Shown: positions 25,647 to 35,094, numbered from the stretch's first letter. The stretch is DNA of 64,000 bases from Dyadobacter luticola (GCF_005860805.1 NZ_VCEJ01000004.1:1550001-1614000); one strand, 5' to 3'. The notes: a model not told the origin generated them from the sequence alone. Numbers and translations: made by a program.

Positions 25647-26387
25647 TTAAAGCAGAAATTTTTTGGTCACCCGGTCCAGATCATCGGGGGTATCCACGCC
25701 GTGAGAATCGTCGGAAGTGATCACCGCTTTGATAGAAAATCCGTTTTCAAGCCAGCGTAGCTGTTCCAGCGATTCCGCCTTTTCCAGCGCGGAAACCGAC
25801 AGTTTTGTGATCTCGGCCAGCACATCGGTCCGGTAAGCGTAAATGCCGATATGCTTGTAAAACGTATGGAATTTCAGCCAGTTATCCTGCTCTACATTGC
25901 GCAGGTAGGGGATCGTCTGGCGGCTGAAATACATGACCTCATCCCTTTTATTTAGGATCGCTTTCGGCACATTCGGGTTAAATAAAATGTCCATGGAGTC
26001 GATCACTTTTACCAATGTTGCCAGCTCGGTATCACCATCGAGCACCCCGGCCAGTTCCTCAATCGGCTCGGGGCTGATAAAAGGTTCGTCACCCTGAATG
26101 TTGATCACATATTGAAAATCTCCTTGCGTTTTGCTGAAAGCCTCAAAGCAGCGATCTGTACCGCTATGATGTTCCGTAGAAGTCATCACCGCATTCCCGC
26201 CAAAGGAAAGCACGTGGTCCATAATGCGCTCATCGTCTGTCGCCACGACCAGGTGGTCCAGTTGTTTTGCTTTTAATGATTGCTCATATACCCTGCGGAT
26301 CATACTTTTACCGCCGATATCCACCAAAGCCTTGGCAGGAAAACGGGTAGAAGCGTAGCGGGCAGGTATTATTCCTAGTATTTGCAC
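25647..26387 (-). CDS. kdsB: 3-deoxy-manno-octulosonate cytidylyltransferase
   Basis: KdsB (246 residues) makes CMP-Kdo for the lipid A-Kdo core of lipopolysaccharide. The N-terminal IIPARYASTRFPAKALVDIGGKSMIRRVYEQS is diagnostic, followed by VVATDDERI, GTDRCFEAF, VINIQGDEPFISPEPIEEL and YFSRQTIPYLR, and ends with the usual DDSHGVDTPDDLDRV. The length is normal. It is divergent from the DUF4905 gene. Gram-negative envelope is thereby implied. Confidence 0.97.
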   Translation of the reverse strand: MQILGIIPARYASTRFPAKALVDIGGKSMIRRVYEQSLKAKQLDHLVVATDDERIMDHVLSFGGNAVMTSTEHHSGTDRCFEAFSKTQGDFQYVINIQGDEPFISPEPIEELAGVLDGDTELATLVKVIDSMDILFNPNVPKAILNKRDEVMYFSRQTIPYLRNVEQDNWLKFHTFYKHIGIYAYRTDVLAEITKLSVSALEKAESLEQLRWLENGFSIKAVITSDDSHGVDTPDDLDRVTKKFLL

Positions 26388-26440
26388 GAGGTCGTAGTTT
26401 GTCTGAACATTGTAATTTGTTTCAAAATAAATGTAAAAAA

Positions 26441-27247
26441 TTGCAAAAACTCATATCTCAAAAGTTTTCCCAAAATATCTGGCGCATACTTCCCGATGCG
26501 GACCCGGCGAGTCATCTGTGGGTTATCGAGCTACGGGATACGGTCGAAAAACAAGTTTCGTTTGCCATGATCGATACACAAAAGCAGGCACTTTTGTGGC
26601 ATCAGCAACCTGAGGCAACCGACTGGTGGACATCGCTGACCGCGTTTTCGTATGGTCGCGTTTATCTGCACAACTATCGGTATCCGGAAGTACCTGAGCC
26701 TACGGATCTTGTCATACTTTCGGCCGCAAACGGCGAGTTGGAAGAGGTTGTGCCGAATTACATTCTGGTGAATGCGGCCGGGGAAAAGTATTTAACATTG
26801 GCTACCAAGGCAGGCGAGGGTTTCAAGCAGAAAATATATGATGTAGGGATACACCGATTTTTGCCGGACTTGGAAAATATTCCTGAGGAAGAGAACCAGA
26901 TAATTTTACAGGAGCCGGTGCGTTACATGACTGGAAATATTTATTTTGAAAAACTGCAAACCTTCATTCAAAATAAAACCGGCGGGAACCTCTCTGGCGG
27001 GCACCTCGCACACAGCATCGATTATCTGGAAACGCGGCCCTATGTGATCTTTTCTTACTATATTTACGAGCAAGATAAAACGGTGCAATACCTCCTCATA
27101 GTAACAGATCAGACGGAAACAATTCTACACGAAAAGTTGTCAGAAGGGCGTGAGGGACTAGGCCGGTCTACGATGATGTTGAAAGCGTCGACGCTGGTTT
27201 ATCTGAAAAATAATAATGAGTTTTCGAGTTTAACGCTTTCAAAATAA
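26441..27247 (+). CDS. DUF4905-like protein
   Basis: A soluble protein of about 268 residues with no catalytic motif that I can name. It is beta-rich, with several Trp-containing segments (NIWRILPDADPASHLWVIELRD, QALLWHQQPEATDWWTSLTAFSYGRVYLHNYRYPEVPEPTDLVIL). It resembles DUF4905 proteins of Cytophagales. The start is uncertain: TTG at 26441 gives MQKLISQKFSQNIW, whereas the frame is open up to a TTG at 26399, close to the divergent kdsB start. The stop codon is followed at once by the LysM gene, so they are likely co-translated. Confidence 0.7.
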   Translation: MQKLISQKFSQNIWRILPDADPASHLWVIELRDTVEKQVSFAMIDTQKQALLWHQQPEATDWWTSLTAFSYGRVYLHNYRYPEVPEPTDLVILSAANGELEEVVPNYILVNAAGEKYLTLATKAGEGFKQKIYDVGIHRFLPDLENIPEEENQIILQEPVRYMTGNIYFEKLQTFIQNKTGGNLSGGHLAHSIDYLETRPYVIFSYYIYEQDKTVQYLLIVTDQTETILHEKLSEGREGLGRSTMMLKASTLVYLKNNNEFSSLTLSK

Positions 27248-28291
27248 ATGAGATATATTTTTTGCCTGGCCCTTATGGCGGGATTGTTGTCAGGAGTAGC
27301 GAATGCCCGGGCCGGGAAGTTAAGTGTTGTCGATTCTGTTGGAATCGAGCGGGTAGGAGGGAAAGTTTTTGTCCTGCACAGAGTCAATCAGGGACAAACC
27401 ATGTTTGCGGTTGTCCGCCAGTATGGTACTACTATCCAGGCACTTCGCGAGGCCAATCCAGGCATGAGCGACCAGATTCAGTCGGGGCAGACAATCCGGG
27501 TTCCTTATGCTGGAAAAGTTTCAAAAAAGGATTTAAAGAAAGAGGAGAAAGAAGCGAAAAAGGAAGAAAGGCAAGAAAAAAAAGAAGCCCAAAAAGCTGA
27601 GGTAAAGGAAGTAAAGCCAGTAGCTGATACGCCAGCCGCTGCTGCTCCGGCAACCGTTCCGACACCCGCTCCCACCACCGCGGCGCCCACTGCCGGTGCT
27701 GCCGTAGCCCCGCCCGCAAATGGCATTCACAAAGTCGAGCCGGGGGAAACATTATATCGCGTAGCCGTGAAGTATGGCGTTTTGATGGCGGATCTACGTA
27801 AATGGAATAGTCTCACCGACGATAATCTGAAAGATGGCCAGGAGCTGATTGTGAGCGAGAAAGGCGCTGAGAAACCTGCCGCTGCGACCGTAGCGCCACC
27901 CGCACCGAAAGTGACTACCACGACCACTGTTGTAAAGGATTCAGTAAAAGCGAAAGCTGTGGTTCCTGAAAAGGTTTTGAAGCCGGTAGAAGAAGTAGCG
28001 CCGCCCAAAGTAGTTAAGGGTAAAAGAATTTCGGAATCTGGCCTGGCAGAAGTCATTGAAACAGACGAGAGTACCAGCAAATTCCTAGGTCTTCACCGCA
28101 CTGCACCGATCGGCGCGCTGGTGGAAGTTTTAAATGAATATAACCAGGAAAAAATCATTGTCAGGATCATCGGACGCATTCCCGATACCAGTATTAATGA
28201 TGACATTGTGATCAAACTTTCTTCCCGCGCATTTGAAAAAGTTTCGCCTAACAGCAAGCGTTTCAGGGCAGTAGTAAGTTATCTGGAATAA
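27248..28291 (+). CDS. Secreted LysM-domain protein with C-terminal RlpA-like domain
   Basis: The protein (347 residues) has a signal peptide (to about residue 22), a first LysM (VLHRVNQGQTMFAVVRQYGTTIQALREANPGMSDQIQSGQTIRVP, about 36-82), a Lys/Glu-rich then Ala/Pro/Thr-rich linker, a second LysM (IHKVEPGETLYRVAVKYGVLMADLRKWN, about 158-200), another linker, and a C-terminal domain (SGLAEVIETDESTSKFLGLHRTAPIGALVEV) similar to RlpA-type double-psi barrels. It should bind peptidoglycan in the periplasm. It starts directly after the DUF4905 stop. Codon 1 is ATG at 27248. Confidence 0.9.
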   Translation: MRYIFCLALMAGLLSGVANARAGKLSVVDSVGIERVGGKVFVLHRVNQGQTMFAVVRQYGTTIQALREANPGMSDQIQSGQTIRVPYAGKVSKKDLKKEEKEAKKEERQEKKEAQKAEVKEVKPVADTPAAAAPATVPTPAPTTAAPTAGAAVAPPANGIHKVEPGETLYRVAVKYGVLMADLRKWNSLTDDNLKDGQELIVSEKGAEKPAAATVAPPAPKVTTTTTVVKDSVKAKAVVPEKVLKPVEEVAPPKVVKGKRISESGLAEVIETDESTSKFLGLHRTAPIGALVEVLNEYNQEKIIVRIIGRIPDTSINDDIVIKLSSRAFEKVSPNSKRFRAVVSYLE

Positions 28292-28310
28292 AATCAACGA
28301 ACATAAAAAT

Positions 28311-28523
28311 ATGAAACACGCACCGGAATTCCGTTCTAAAAGAGAAGAGGAAAGGGCTGAAATGAAGAACACGCCAGGCTATAAGTTGTGGAGTGTGATG
28401 TTCATGCTGCTGTATCCTTTTATTGCCATATTTACCTTCTTGTTTTCGGGTATAGTGATGTTTTTTTCTGGTATTTCAAGAATTTTGGCTTACCTGTTCG
28501 GAGGAAGCCATGTCAAGCACTGA
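28311..28523 (+). CDS. Small membrane protein of unknown function
   Basis: A 70-residue protein with a charged N-terminus (KHAPEFRSKREEERAEMKN) and two adjacent hydrophobic segments (LWSVMFMLLYPFIAIFTFLFSGIVMFF and SGISRILAYLFGG). It lies 19 nt after the LysM gene and overlaps the TIGR02757 gene by 14 nt in another frame, which supports it being real. No function can be assigned. Confidence 0.65.
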   Translation: MKHAPEFRSKREEERAEMKNTPGYKLWSVMFMLLYPFIAIFTFLFSGIVMFFSGISRILAYLFGGSHVKH

Positions 28524-29313
28524 TACCGAAAACCCGCCAGTTTCCTCTTATATTTTTGATTTGCTGGAAGAAAAGGTGGTTCAATATAACCGCCCGGATT
28601 TTATTCCATTTGATCCCATCAGCATTCCCCACCGGTTTTCAATCAAGCAGGACATTGAGATCATGGGCTTCTGGGCAGCAGTACTCGCCTGGGGACAGCG
28701 CAAAACCATCATCAACAAATGTCTCGAACTTTCCCGGCTGATGGACAATGCGCCATACGATTTCGTCCTGAATCACGAGCCTAGCGATCTGAAACCATTT
28801 CTGGATTTCAAGCACCGCACATTCAACGCGACGGATACGCTCTACTTCCTGCATTTCTTCCAGGAATATTACCGCCGCCACGATTCACTGGAATTCGCAT
28901 TCAGCAATCACATTACATCGCTCGACACCACAATTGAAAACGCCCTGATCGGTTTCCATGATCAATTCAGCGACTCCGAAAATTTCCCTGCCCGCACACG
29001 CAAGCACATCGCGACGCCCGTCCGAAAATCCTCCTGCAAACGCCTCAATATGTTCCTCCGCTGGATGGTCCGCAAAGACAACCAAGGCGTAGACTTCGGC
29101 ATCTGGAACAACATTCAACCCGCCCAGCTCGTCTGCCCCTGCGACGTCCACGTCGACCGCGTCGCGCGCCTGCTTGGAATGATCAGGCGTCCTGTCACGG
29201 ATTGGCAAACTGCCTTGGAACTTACCGCATCATTGCGCTCTCTTGACCCGAGTGATCCTGTAAAGTATGATTTTGCTTTGTTCGGGCTGGGGATTGAGGG
29301 GTTTGCGAAGTGA
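28510..29313 (+). CDS. TIGR02757 family protein
   Basis: The 267-residue protein has the features of the TIGR02757/DUF2400 family common in Bacteroidota: an N-terminal YNRPDFIPFDPISIPHRFSIKQDIEIMGFWAAVLAWGQRKTIINKC block, a mid-part PVRKSSCKRLNMFLRWMVRKDNQGVDFGIW, and PAQLVCPCDVHVDRVARLLGM near the C-terminus. The middle block resembles HhH-type DNA glycosylase relatives, but catalytic residues are not evident. It is the last gene of the DUF4905-LysM run and ends before a strong terminator. Confidence 0.88.
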   Translation: MSSTDTENPPVSSYIFDLLEEKVVQYNRPDFIPFDPISIPHRFSIKQDIEIMGFWAAVLAWGQRKTIINKCLELSRLMDNAPYDFVLNHEPSDLKPFLDFKHRTFNATDTLYFLHFFQEYYRRHDSLEFAFSNHITSLDTTIENALIGFHDQFSDSENFPARTRKHIATPVRKSSCKRLNMFLRWMVRKDNQGVDFGIWNNIQPAQLVCPCDVHVDRVARLLGMIRRPVTDWQTALELTASLRSLDPSDPVKYDFALFGLGIEGFAK

Positions 29314-29344
29314 TTTTCCAGTCGGTGATAAAAATTTACTAAAC

Positions 29345-29380
29345 AAAAAAATGCGGCTCCCAAAGGAAGCCGCATTTTTT
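29345..29380. terminator. Bidirectional terminator
   Basis: A 13-bp perfect stem (29345-29357 with 29368-29380, TGCGGCT core flanked by A- and T-runs) lies between the convergent TIGR02757 and ThuA genes. It can terminate both. Confidence 0.85.
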
Positions 29381-29404
29381 ATATCTCTTTCAAAACCAAA
29401 AAAC

Positions 29405-32400
29405 CTACAGCACAGAACTATCAAACCGGATCCATTCTACTGTAAACAATGGCTTGGGACCCGCTTCCGGATTTTTGAAGACAAAGAACACTTTGTGCAT
29501 TTTTTTGTCGGCTGGCGCTTTGACCGGAATGTTTAAGGTTTCGGGCTTGTCCACTTTGCCTTCGCCGATTTTTGTTCCGGCTGGGCTGTCAAGGTGGATT
29601 TCCAGGGTACCTCCGGCGGTTCGTCCGGCGCTGCTGCCTACGGCGACTGCCAGGTTGGAGATTTCGCTCAGGTCAATGTCGTCGAAAGCGATGAAGCCGT
29701 CGGTTTTCAGCCCTACAACCACTTCCGAGCCGCCTTCCATCTTGAATGTTGCAGTGTTTCTGGTACTATCTGCCGTACTCGCCAAGACGGTAGCCGGACG
29801 CAATGCTACTGTTTTCGAGCCTGTCTGAGGTCCCATCGCGCCGTTTCCTTTGTCGGTGTAGCTGGCCGTGAAAATGTACGAACCATCTTTTTTCTTAGCC
29901 TGGGTCACGTAAGTGCTTTTCAAAGGTTTCTTATCAACCCCTTTTTCGTTGTTCAGCGAAAGAATGTATTTCACCATTTCCTCCACTTCCTCAGGCTTGT
30001 GCTGCGGGTGACCGGGCATCGCCTGCTCGCCCCAAACGCCGCTTCCGCCTTTCAAAACCTTGTCAGTCAGTTTTTTAAGTGAGTTTCGTTCGCTCGCATA
30101 TTTCTTGGCAACTTCCTTGTAAGCTGGCCCGATCGACTTCTTATCATTGGAGTGGCAAGCTTTGCAATCGCTCAGCTCAATCATTCTCTTACCCGTTTCA
30201 AAGCCGGTATTGGCCTGGTGTCCCTGCGCGAGCTGCGTTTTGTCAAAACCTTCCAGGTAGTTGATCGTCAGGGTAACTTCATCCTCAGGGATTTTCTTAT
30301 CCGCCAGACTGCCATCTTCTTTATCGGTCACTGAAACCTCATAATTCACAGGCTTATCATTCCAATAAAAAGTTTTATTGCCTTTGATCGCCACATCCAC
30401 TTTCGGTACCGCATTACCCACGCGCACAATCACTTCCGAAGTATTCGAATTTCCGGCATTGTCGGTCACTTTCAGCATGGCCGTGTACTCGCCGGGCTTT
30501 GTGTAAGTATAGCTCGGATTGGCCACATTACTTTTTGGCAAACCTTTTCCAAAAGTCCACTCATACTTGATCGGATCGCCATCGTAATCCAGAGAACCTT
30601 TCGAAGAGAATGTTACTTTCAGCGGGCTGGCGCCGGTGGTGTTGCTGGCAGTAGCCGCCGCAACTGGGACGCGGTTTCCGGCATTATAAGTAATGTGCGA
30701 AAGACTTGCTTCATCATTCTGCGCGAACCAGTTAGGTCCGTATTCCAGGGTGTAAAGCGAACCATCATTCGCAAACTGCATATCGATCGGGTGACTAAAC
30801 TTGGTATTCGGCAGGAACCGCTCAATATTCGTCAGGTCGCCCTTTTCGTTCATAGTCACAATGTTGATGTAATCCCTGATCCAGTCGTAAGCGAAGAATT
30901 TACCGGTATAATAACCTGGAAATTTCACCTTACTATCCTTGAAATCAGCGGCATAGTAAACCGGCCCCGCCATCGCATTACGGCCACCTTTGCCTACAAC
31001 CGGCCCAAAATCCGGCGAATCGGCGTAGGGATAATAAATGAATGCAGGCTGAGCGGGCGGTAATTCCTGCAAGCCGGTGTTGTGAGGCGAATTATTGATC
31101 GGTTTAAGCGGATCAAATGGTTTGCCGGAAGTACTGTCCGCGTAGTTGAAATCAATGTATGGCTTGTTGTTGGCGATAAAGAGCGGATAACCAAAATAGC
31201 CTGCCTTCCGCGCCTGGTTCACTTCGTCATAACCTCTTGAACCTTGCTTAGGGCTGTCTACCGACGCATCCGGGCCCACATCTCCCCAGTACAGAAAACC
31301 GGTATGCTGATCCACCGCAATGCGGTAAGGGTTTCTGGTACCCATCACATAGATTTCCGGACGGGTTTTGTCGGTGCCGGGAGGGAAAAGGTTGCCTTCC
31401 GGAATGTCGTACAAATTGGTGCCGCCTGGCATATTGGCGCGACGGTCGCCATAGCGTGGCTTAATTCTTAAAACTTTACCTCTCAAAGAATTGGTATTGG
31501 AAGAAGTAAACTGACCATCCCAGCCTTCACGTCCCGGACGCTCGTCAATTGGGCCGTAACCGTTTGATTGGAAAGGGTTTACATCGTCACCGGTCGACAG
31601 GTACAAATTTCCTTTGCTGTCCCAGGCGATGGAGCCGCCGGTATGGCAGCAATCCGTCCTTTTTACAGGCACCGTCAACATTACTTCCTCGGTCGAAAGC
31701 AGCAGCGTATCTTTTACATCATCATATTTAAATCTCGACAAATGCTGCGCAGTATCTGCCTCCGAAGATGGCGGCGAATAATACATGTAAATCAGCTTGT
31801 TAGTCTTGAAATTCGGGTCAATGTTAAGGCCCATCAGACCATATTCCTGTTTTGTATAAACGGGCACTTCACCCGCAATCTTGATTTTCCCGGTTTTAGG
31901 ATTATATAATTTCAACTTTCCCTTCCGCTCGGTAAACAAAATGCGTTGATCGTCCAAAACAACCAGCTCTGTAGGCTCGTCCAGCTTGGTAGCAAGTACC
32001 TGTTTAGTAAAACGGTTTTCCTCGGGCCGCGCTTTGGAATAATCCAGTTTCGAAGCCGTCACCCAGTTCAGCCCGCCGGTTAAATGTTTGACAAACACCG
32101 GGTTCACATAGGTAGCATCTTCATGCCCGAAATTGGTATAAAAAGCTTTTCCGCCGTCATATTCATGGTACCACGACATCGGGTGATCGTCGCCCATTTT
32201 TCCGTCTTTATAGCTTTTCTCGTCGATTTTCACAAGTATAGTTACTTGCGGATTGAAGCTTTTGAAATCGTAGAATTCATCTTTGATCTTCCATTTTTTT
32301 GGAAAACCCTCCATCGATGGATGCTGATCGTTCACCACATAAGCTTCGCCTTCCTGTACATTGGGATTGCCTGGGTGGCTGGCGAAATAGGCGCCTGAAA

Positions 32401-32812
32401 GTTTGTTGTACCAAGGCCAGTCATATTCAGTATCGGTCGCGGAGTGAATGCCCACATAGCCGCCGCCCGCCTGAATGTACCGTTCAAAAGCCTCTTGCTG
32501 CTTGTCGTTCAGCACATTACCTGTGGTGTTCAGGAAAATGACGGCGCTGTATTTTTGTAAGTTTTTTTCGGTAAATACCGTGGCATTTTCCGTCGTGTCG
32601 ACTGCAAAGCCGGTATCCTTGCCTAGTTTGATGATTGCAGTTTTTCCTGCGGGAATAGCAGAATGCCGGAAACCGGCGGTTTTAGAAAAAACCAAAACCC
32701 GTTTTTCCGGGGTAACGGTCTGGGCAAATGCTGAGAGGCTGCAAACGGCAAATGCAGTGAAAAAAAGCATCCGAAAGCTGTCTGCCGCTTTTGAAAAAGG
32801 AAATTTACGCAT
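29405..32812 (-). CDS. Secreted ThuA / sugar dehydrogenase / PKD / cytochrome c / CBM6 multidomain protein
   Basis: A 1135-residue secreted protein. In order: signal peptide (1-30), ThuA-like domain (about 36-250, VLVFSKTAGFRHSAIPAG, YVGIHSATDTEYDWPWY), a glucose/sorbosone dehydrogenase-type beta-propeller (about 265-700, GLMGLNIDPNF, GGSIAWDSKGNLYLSTGDD, RNPYRIAVDQHTGFLYWGDVGPD), a PKD domain (about 730-815), a cytochrome c domain with heme site Cys883-x-x-Cys886-His887, and a C-terminal CBM6-like domain (GTLEIHLDSPAGTKIGEGKV). This suggests sugar oxidation with electron transfer to its own heme; the ccm genes at 58578-63260 would attach that heme. It lies downstream of the sugar operon but is separated by a terminator. 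Substrate unknown. Confidence 0.9.
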   Translation of the reverse strand: MRKFPFSKAADSFRMLFFTAFAVCSLSAFAQTVTPEKRVLVFSKTAGFRHSAIPAGKTAIIKLGKDTGFAVDTTENATVFTEKNLQKYSAVIFLNTTGNVLNDKQQEAFERYIQAGGGYVGIHSATDTEYDWPWYNKLSGAYFASHPGNPNVQEGEAYVVNDQHPSMEGFPKKWKIKDEFYDFKSFNPQVTILVKIDEKSYKDGKMGDDHPMSWYHEYDGGKAFYTNFGHEDATYVNPVFVKHLTGGLNWVTASKLDYSKARPEENRFTKQVLATKLDEPTELVVLDDQRILFTERKGKLKLYNPKTGKIKIAGEVPVYTKQEYGLMGLNIDPNFKTNKLIYMYYSPPSSEADTAQHLSRFKYDDVKDTLLLSTEEVMLTVPVKRTDCCHTGGSIAWDSKGNLYLSTGDDVNPFQSNGYGPIDERPGREGWDGQFTSSNTNSLRGKVLRIKPRYGDRRANMPGGTNLYDIPEGNLFPPGTDKTRPEIYVMGTRNPYRIAVDQHTGFLYWGDVGPDASVDSPKQGSRGYDEVNQARKAGYFGYPLFIANNKPYIDFNYADSTSGKPFDPLKPINNSPHNTGLQELPPAQPAFIYYPYADSPDFGPVVGKGGRNAMAGPVYYAADFKDSKVKFPGYYTGKFFAYDWIRDYINIVTMNEKGDLTNIERFLPNTKFSHPIDMQFANDGSLYTLEYGPNWFAQNDEASLSHITYNAGNRVPVAAATASNTTGASPLKVTFSSKGSLDYDGDPIKYEWTFGKGLPKSNVANPSYTYTKPGEYTAMLKVTDNAGNSNTSEVIVRVGNAVPKVDVAIKGNKTFYWNDKPVNYEVSVTDKEDGSLADKKIPEDEVTLTINYLEGFDKTQLAQGHQANTGFETGKRMIELSDCKACHSNDKKSIGPAYKEVAKKYASERNSLKKLTDKVLKGGSGVWGEQAMPGHPQHKPEEVEEMVKYILSLNNEKGVDKKPLKSTYVTQAKKKDGSYIFTASYTDKGNGAMGPQTGSKTVALRPATVLASTADSTRNTATFKMEGGSEVVVGLKTDGFIAFDDIDLSEISNLAVAVGSSAGRTAGGTLEIHLDSPAGTKIGEGKVDKPETLNIPVKAPADKKMHKVFFVFKNPEAGPKPLFTVEWIRFDSSVL

Positions 32813-32836
32813 TACAATTATGGTGATTGGTTAACT

Positions 32837-32872
32837 AAAAAACCTATCTTCCATAAGAAAGACAGGTTTTTT
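32837..32872 (-). terminator. Terminator of the isomerase/Gfo-Idh operon
   Basis: An inverted repeat (32837-32850 with 32859-32872, AAAAAACCT and AGGTTTTTT outer arms, one mismatch inside) follows the TIM-barrel isomerase gene on the minus strand and ends in six T residues. It separates the operon from the ThuA gene. Confidence 0.7.
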
Positions 32873-32892
32873 ATATACTGTAAACGACCTGG

Positions 32893-33945
32893 TTAAAGGC
32901 CTAGTACTTTGCGGTTGAATGCTTCGTCCGCACCGGTTCCGGCAAAATCGTCAAATGCTTTCGTCGTCACTTCAATGATATGTCCCTCGATGAAAGGTGC
33001 ACCTTCGGCAGCTCCCTGAACCGGCGACTTAATGCAGCATTCCCACTCCAAAACTGCCCAACTGCCGTAATCGTATTGCGACAGTTTCGAGAAAATACCA
33101 CTAAAATCTACCTGACCGTCTCCCAAAGAACGGAAACGCCCCGCGCGATCTGCCCAGCCGGCAAAACCGCTGTAAACACCTTGCTTCCCGGTAGGATTGA
33201 ATTCGGCATCTTTTACGTGGAATGCTTTGATACGGTCGTGGTACAAGTCGATGAATTGCAGATAATCAAGTTGTTGCAATATAAAGTGGCTTGGATCGTA
33301 GTTAATGTTGGCGCGGGTATGTCCGTTGAGGTAATCCACAAACATTTCGAATGTTGAACCATCAAACAAATCTTCACCCGGGTGCAGCTCGTAAGCTACG
33401 TCCACACCATTTTCGTCATACACGTCCAGGATCGGCTTCCATCTGGCTGCCAACTCTTTGAATGCTGTTTCCACCAAACCGGCAGGACGTTGCGGCCAAG
33501 GATATAAAAACGGCCACGCCAAAGCACCAGAGAATGTGGCACTTGCGCTTAGTCCCAATCTGCGGCTTGCTTGTGCCACATATTTCAAATGTTCCGTCGC
33601 CCACTCCGCACGTGCCTTTGGATTATTGCGCACTTCAGGTACTGCAAAGCCATCATACATTTCGTCATAAACCGGGTGAGAAGCCACCAGCTGACCGATA
33701 ATGTGCGAAGCCAGTTCTGTGATTTCCAAACCTTTATCTGCCAATTTGCCTTTCAGCTCATCAGCATAAGTCTGCGACTCAGCACATTGTTTCACGTCGA
33801 TCACGCGCGGGTCCCAGGTAGGAAGCTGCAAACCTTTGTAGCCCAGCCCGGCCATGTAATCCGCAATCGAATCTAATGTATTGAAAGGCGCCTCATCACC
33901 CAGAAATTGAGCAAGAAAAATGCCTGGTCCTTTGATTGTTTTCAT
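32893..33945 (-). CDS. Sugar phosphate isomerase/epimerase-like TIM-barrel protein
   Basis: The 350-residue protein belongs to the xylose isomerase-like TIM barrel (AP endonuclease family 2) superfamily. Metal-site residues are visible in VAYELHPGEDLFDG (Glu), NINYDPSHFILQ (Asp and His), AFHVKDAEF (His, Asp) and the C-terminal VLEWECC (Glu). It is the third gene of a minus-strand operon with two Gfo/Idh/MocA oxidoreductases, 3 nt after the nearer one. Such sets break down oxidised sugars, inositols or 3-keto-glycosides. Substrate not determined. A terminator follows. Confidence 0.9.
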   Translation of the reverse strand: MKTIKGPGIFLAQFLGDEAPFNTLDSIADYMAGLGYKGLQLPTWDPRVIDVKQCAESQTYADELKGKLADKGLEITELASHIIGQLVASHPVYDEMYDGFAVPEVRNNPKARAEWATEHLKYVAQASRRLGLSASATFSGALAWPFLYPWPQRPAGLVETAFKELAARWKPILDVYDENGVDVAYELHPGEDLFDGSTFEMFVDYLNGHTRANINYDPSHFILQQLDYLQFIDLYHDRIKAFHVKDAEFNPTGKQGVYSGFAGWADRAGRFRSLGDGQVDFSGIFSKLSQYDYGSWAVLEWECCIKSPVQGAAEGAPFIEGHIIEVTTKAFDDFAGTGADEAFNRKVLGL

Positions 33946-33948
33946 GAT

Positions 33949-35094
33949 TTAAATAGTTACCCAAGCCTGCGCCCGGTTGCTTTCAAGAATTTTTTCACAA
34001 ATCAATAACTCACGGTACCCGTCGGCGAAGGTAGGGAATGTCGGGTTTTCGGGTTGTTTGCCAGCAGCGATGGCGGCGTACACTTCCTTGAACATTTGCT
34101 TGGAAGTATCCGGGAAACCTTCGTTATGTCCGCCAGGGAATGTGATGGTCGAGCGCACATCATCATTGACCAGCGAAGGATCGCGCATCAAAACTTCATT
34201 TGCCTTGTCGCGGTTACCGATCCACATTTCGTTGGGAGCTTCCGAGCACCAGCTGAATGTTTTCTTCGAACCAGCGATTTCCAGCGCCATTCGGTTTTTA
34301 CGACCCGCCGAAACTTGGGAAACAGTGATCACCCCTTTGCTGCCATTATCGAAACGCAGGAGCACATTCGCGTGATCTTCGGTGGTGATGGGTACGTCGG
34401 CGTAATCTTCGGGTTGCAGCATTTTGCCAGAGTAAGTTTCTACCGGCTTCAATGGTTTTTTGCGGGTTTTATGGATGGTATTGAAATCTGCCATCACCGA
34501 AACCGTTTTCAGGCCGGTAATGTATTCCAGTATATCCATCAAATGTGAGCCAATATCGGCGATTGCGCGGGAGTCGCCCGATTTGTCCGGTTCGAGGCGC
34601 CAGTTGTAATCGGTTTCGTAAAAAAGCCAGTCTTGCAGATATGAACCGATGAAAGAGTAAATCTCTCCCAGCTCGCCGCGCTCACGCATGGATTTCATCT
34701 GCCGGGCCAGCGGGTAGTAGCGTAGGTTAAAGTGCACAGCATTCACCAGACCGGTCTGGGCTGCCAGCGCAACCAGTTCTTCTGCCTCAGCCAGGTCTTT
34801 GGCCAAAGGTTTTTCACATATTACATGCTTTCCAGCCAGCAATGCTGCTTTCGACTGGGAGTAATGCAGGAAGTTGGGGGTACAAATGTGAATTGCCTGA
34901 ATATCCTCTTGTTTCAGCAATTCATCAAATGTGTAGGAACGGGCAATGCCCAGGCCGTCTGCCTTTTCTTTGGCCAGTTCAGCTGTAACCTCGCAAAGCG
35001 CAGCTACTTCCACATTCGGGAGCCGTCTCAGCGCTTCAATGTGCGCAGGCCCGATGAACCCTGTACCGACGACACCAACTTTAATTTTGTTCAT
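33949..35094 (-). CDS. Gfo/Idh/MocA family oxidoreductase
   Basis: This NAD(P)-dependent sugar or polyol dehydrogenase (381 residues) has the Rossmann start KVGVVGTGFIGPAHIEALRRLPNVEVAALCE, IHICTPNFLHY, the family signature VICEKPLAKDLAEAEEL and a C-terminal Gfo/Idh fold with YNWRLEPDKSGDSRAIADIGSHLMDILEYITG (the Asp-x-x-x-His active-site pattern). It lies 37 nt after the second oxidoreductase and 3 nt before the isomerase. It probably oxidises a hydroxyl of a sugar derivative. Substrate unknown. Confidence 0.93.
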   Translation of the reverse strand: MNKIKVGVVGTGFIGPAHIEALRRLPNVEVAALCEVTAELAKEKADGLGIARSYTFDELLKQEDIQAIHICTPNFLHYSQSKAALLAGKHVICEKPLAKDLAEAEELVALAAQTGLVNAVHFNLRYYPLARQMKSMRERGELGEIYSFIGSYLQDWLFYETDYNWRLEPDKSGDSRAIADIGSHLMDILEYITGLKTVSVMADFNTIHKTRKKPLKPVETYSGKMLQPEDYADVPITTEDHANVLLRFDNGSKGVITVSQVSAGRKNRMALEIAGSKKTFSWCSEAPNEMWIGNRDKANEVLMRDPSLVNDDVRSTITFPGGHNEGFPDTSKQMFKEVYAAIAAGKQPENPTFPTFADGYRELLICEKILESNRAQAWVTI

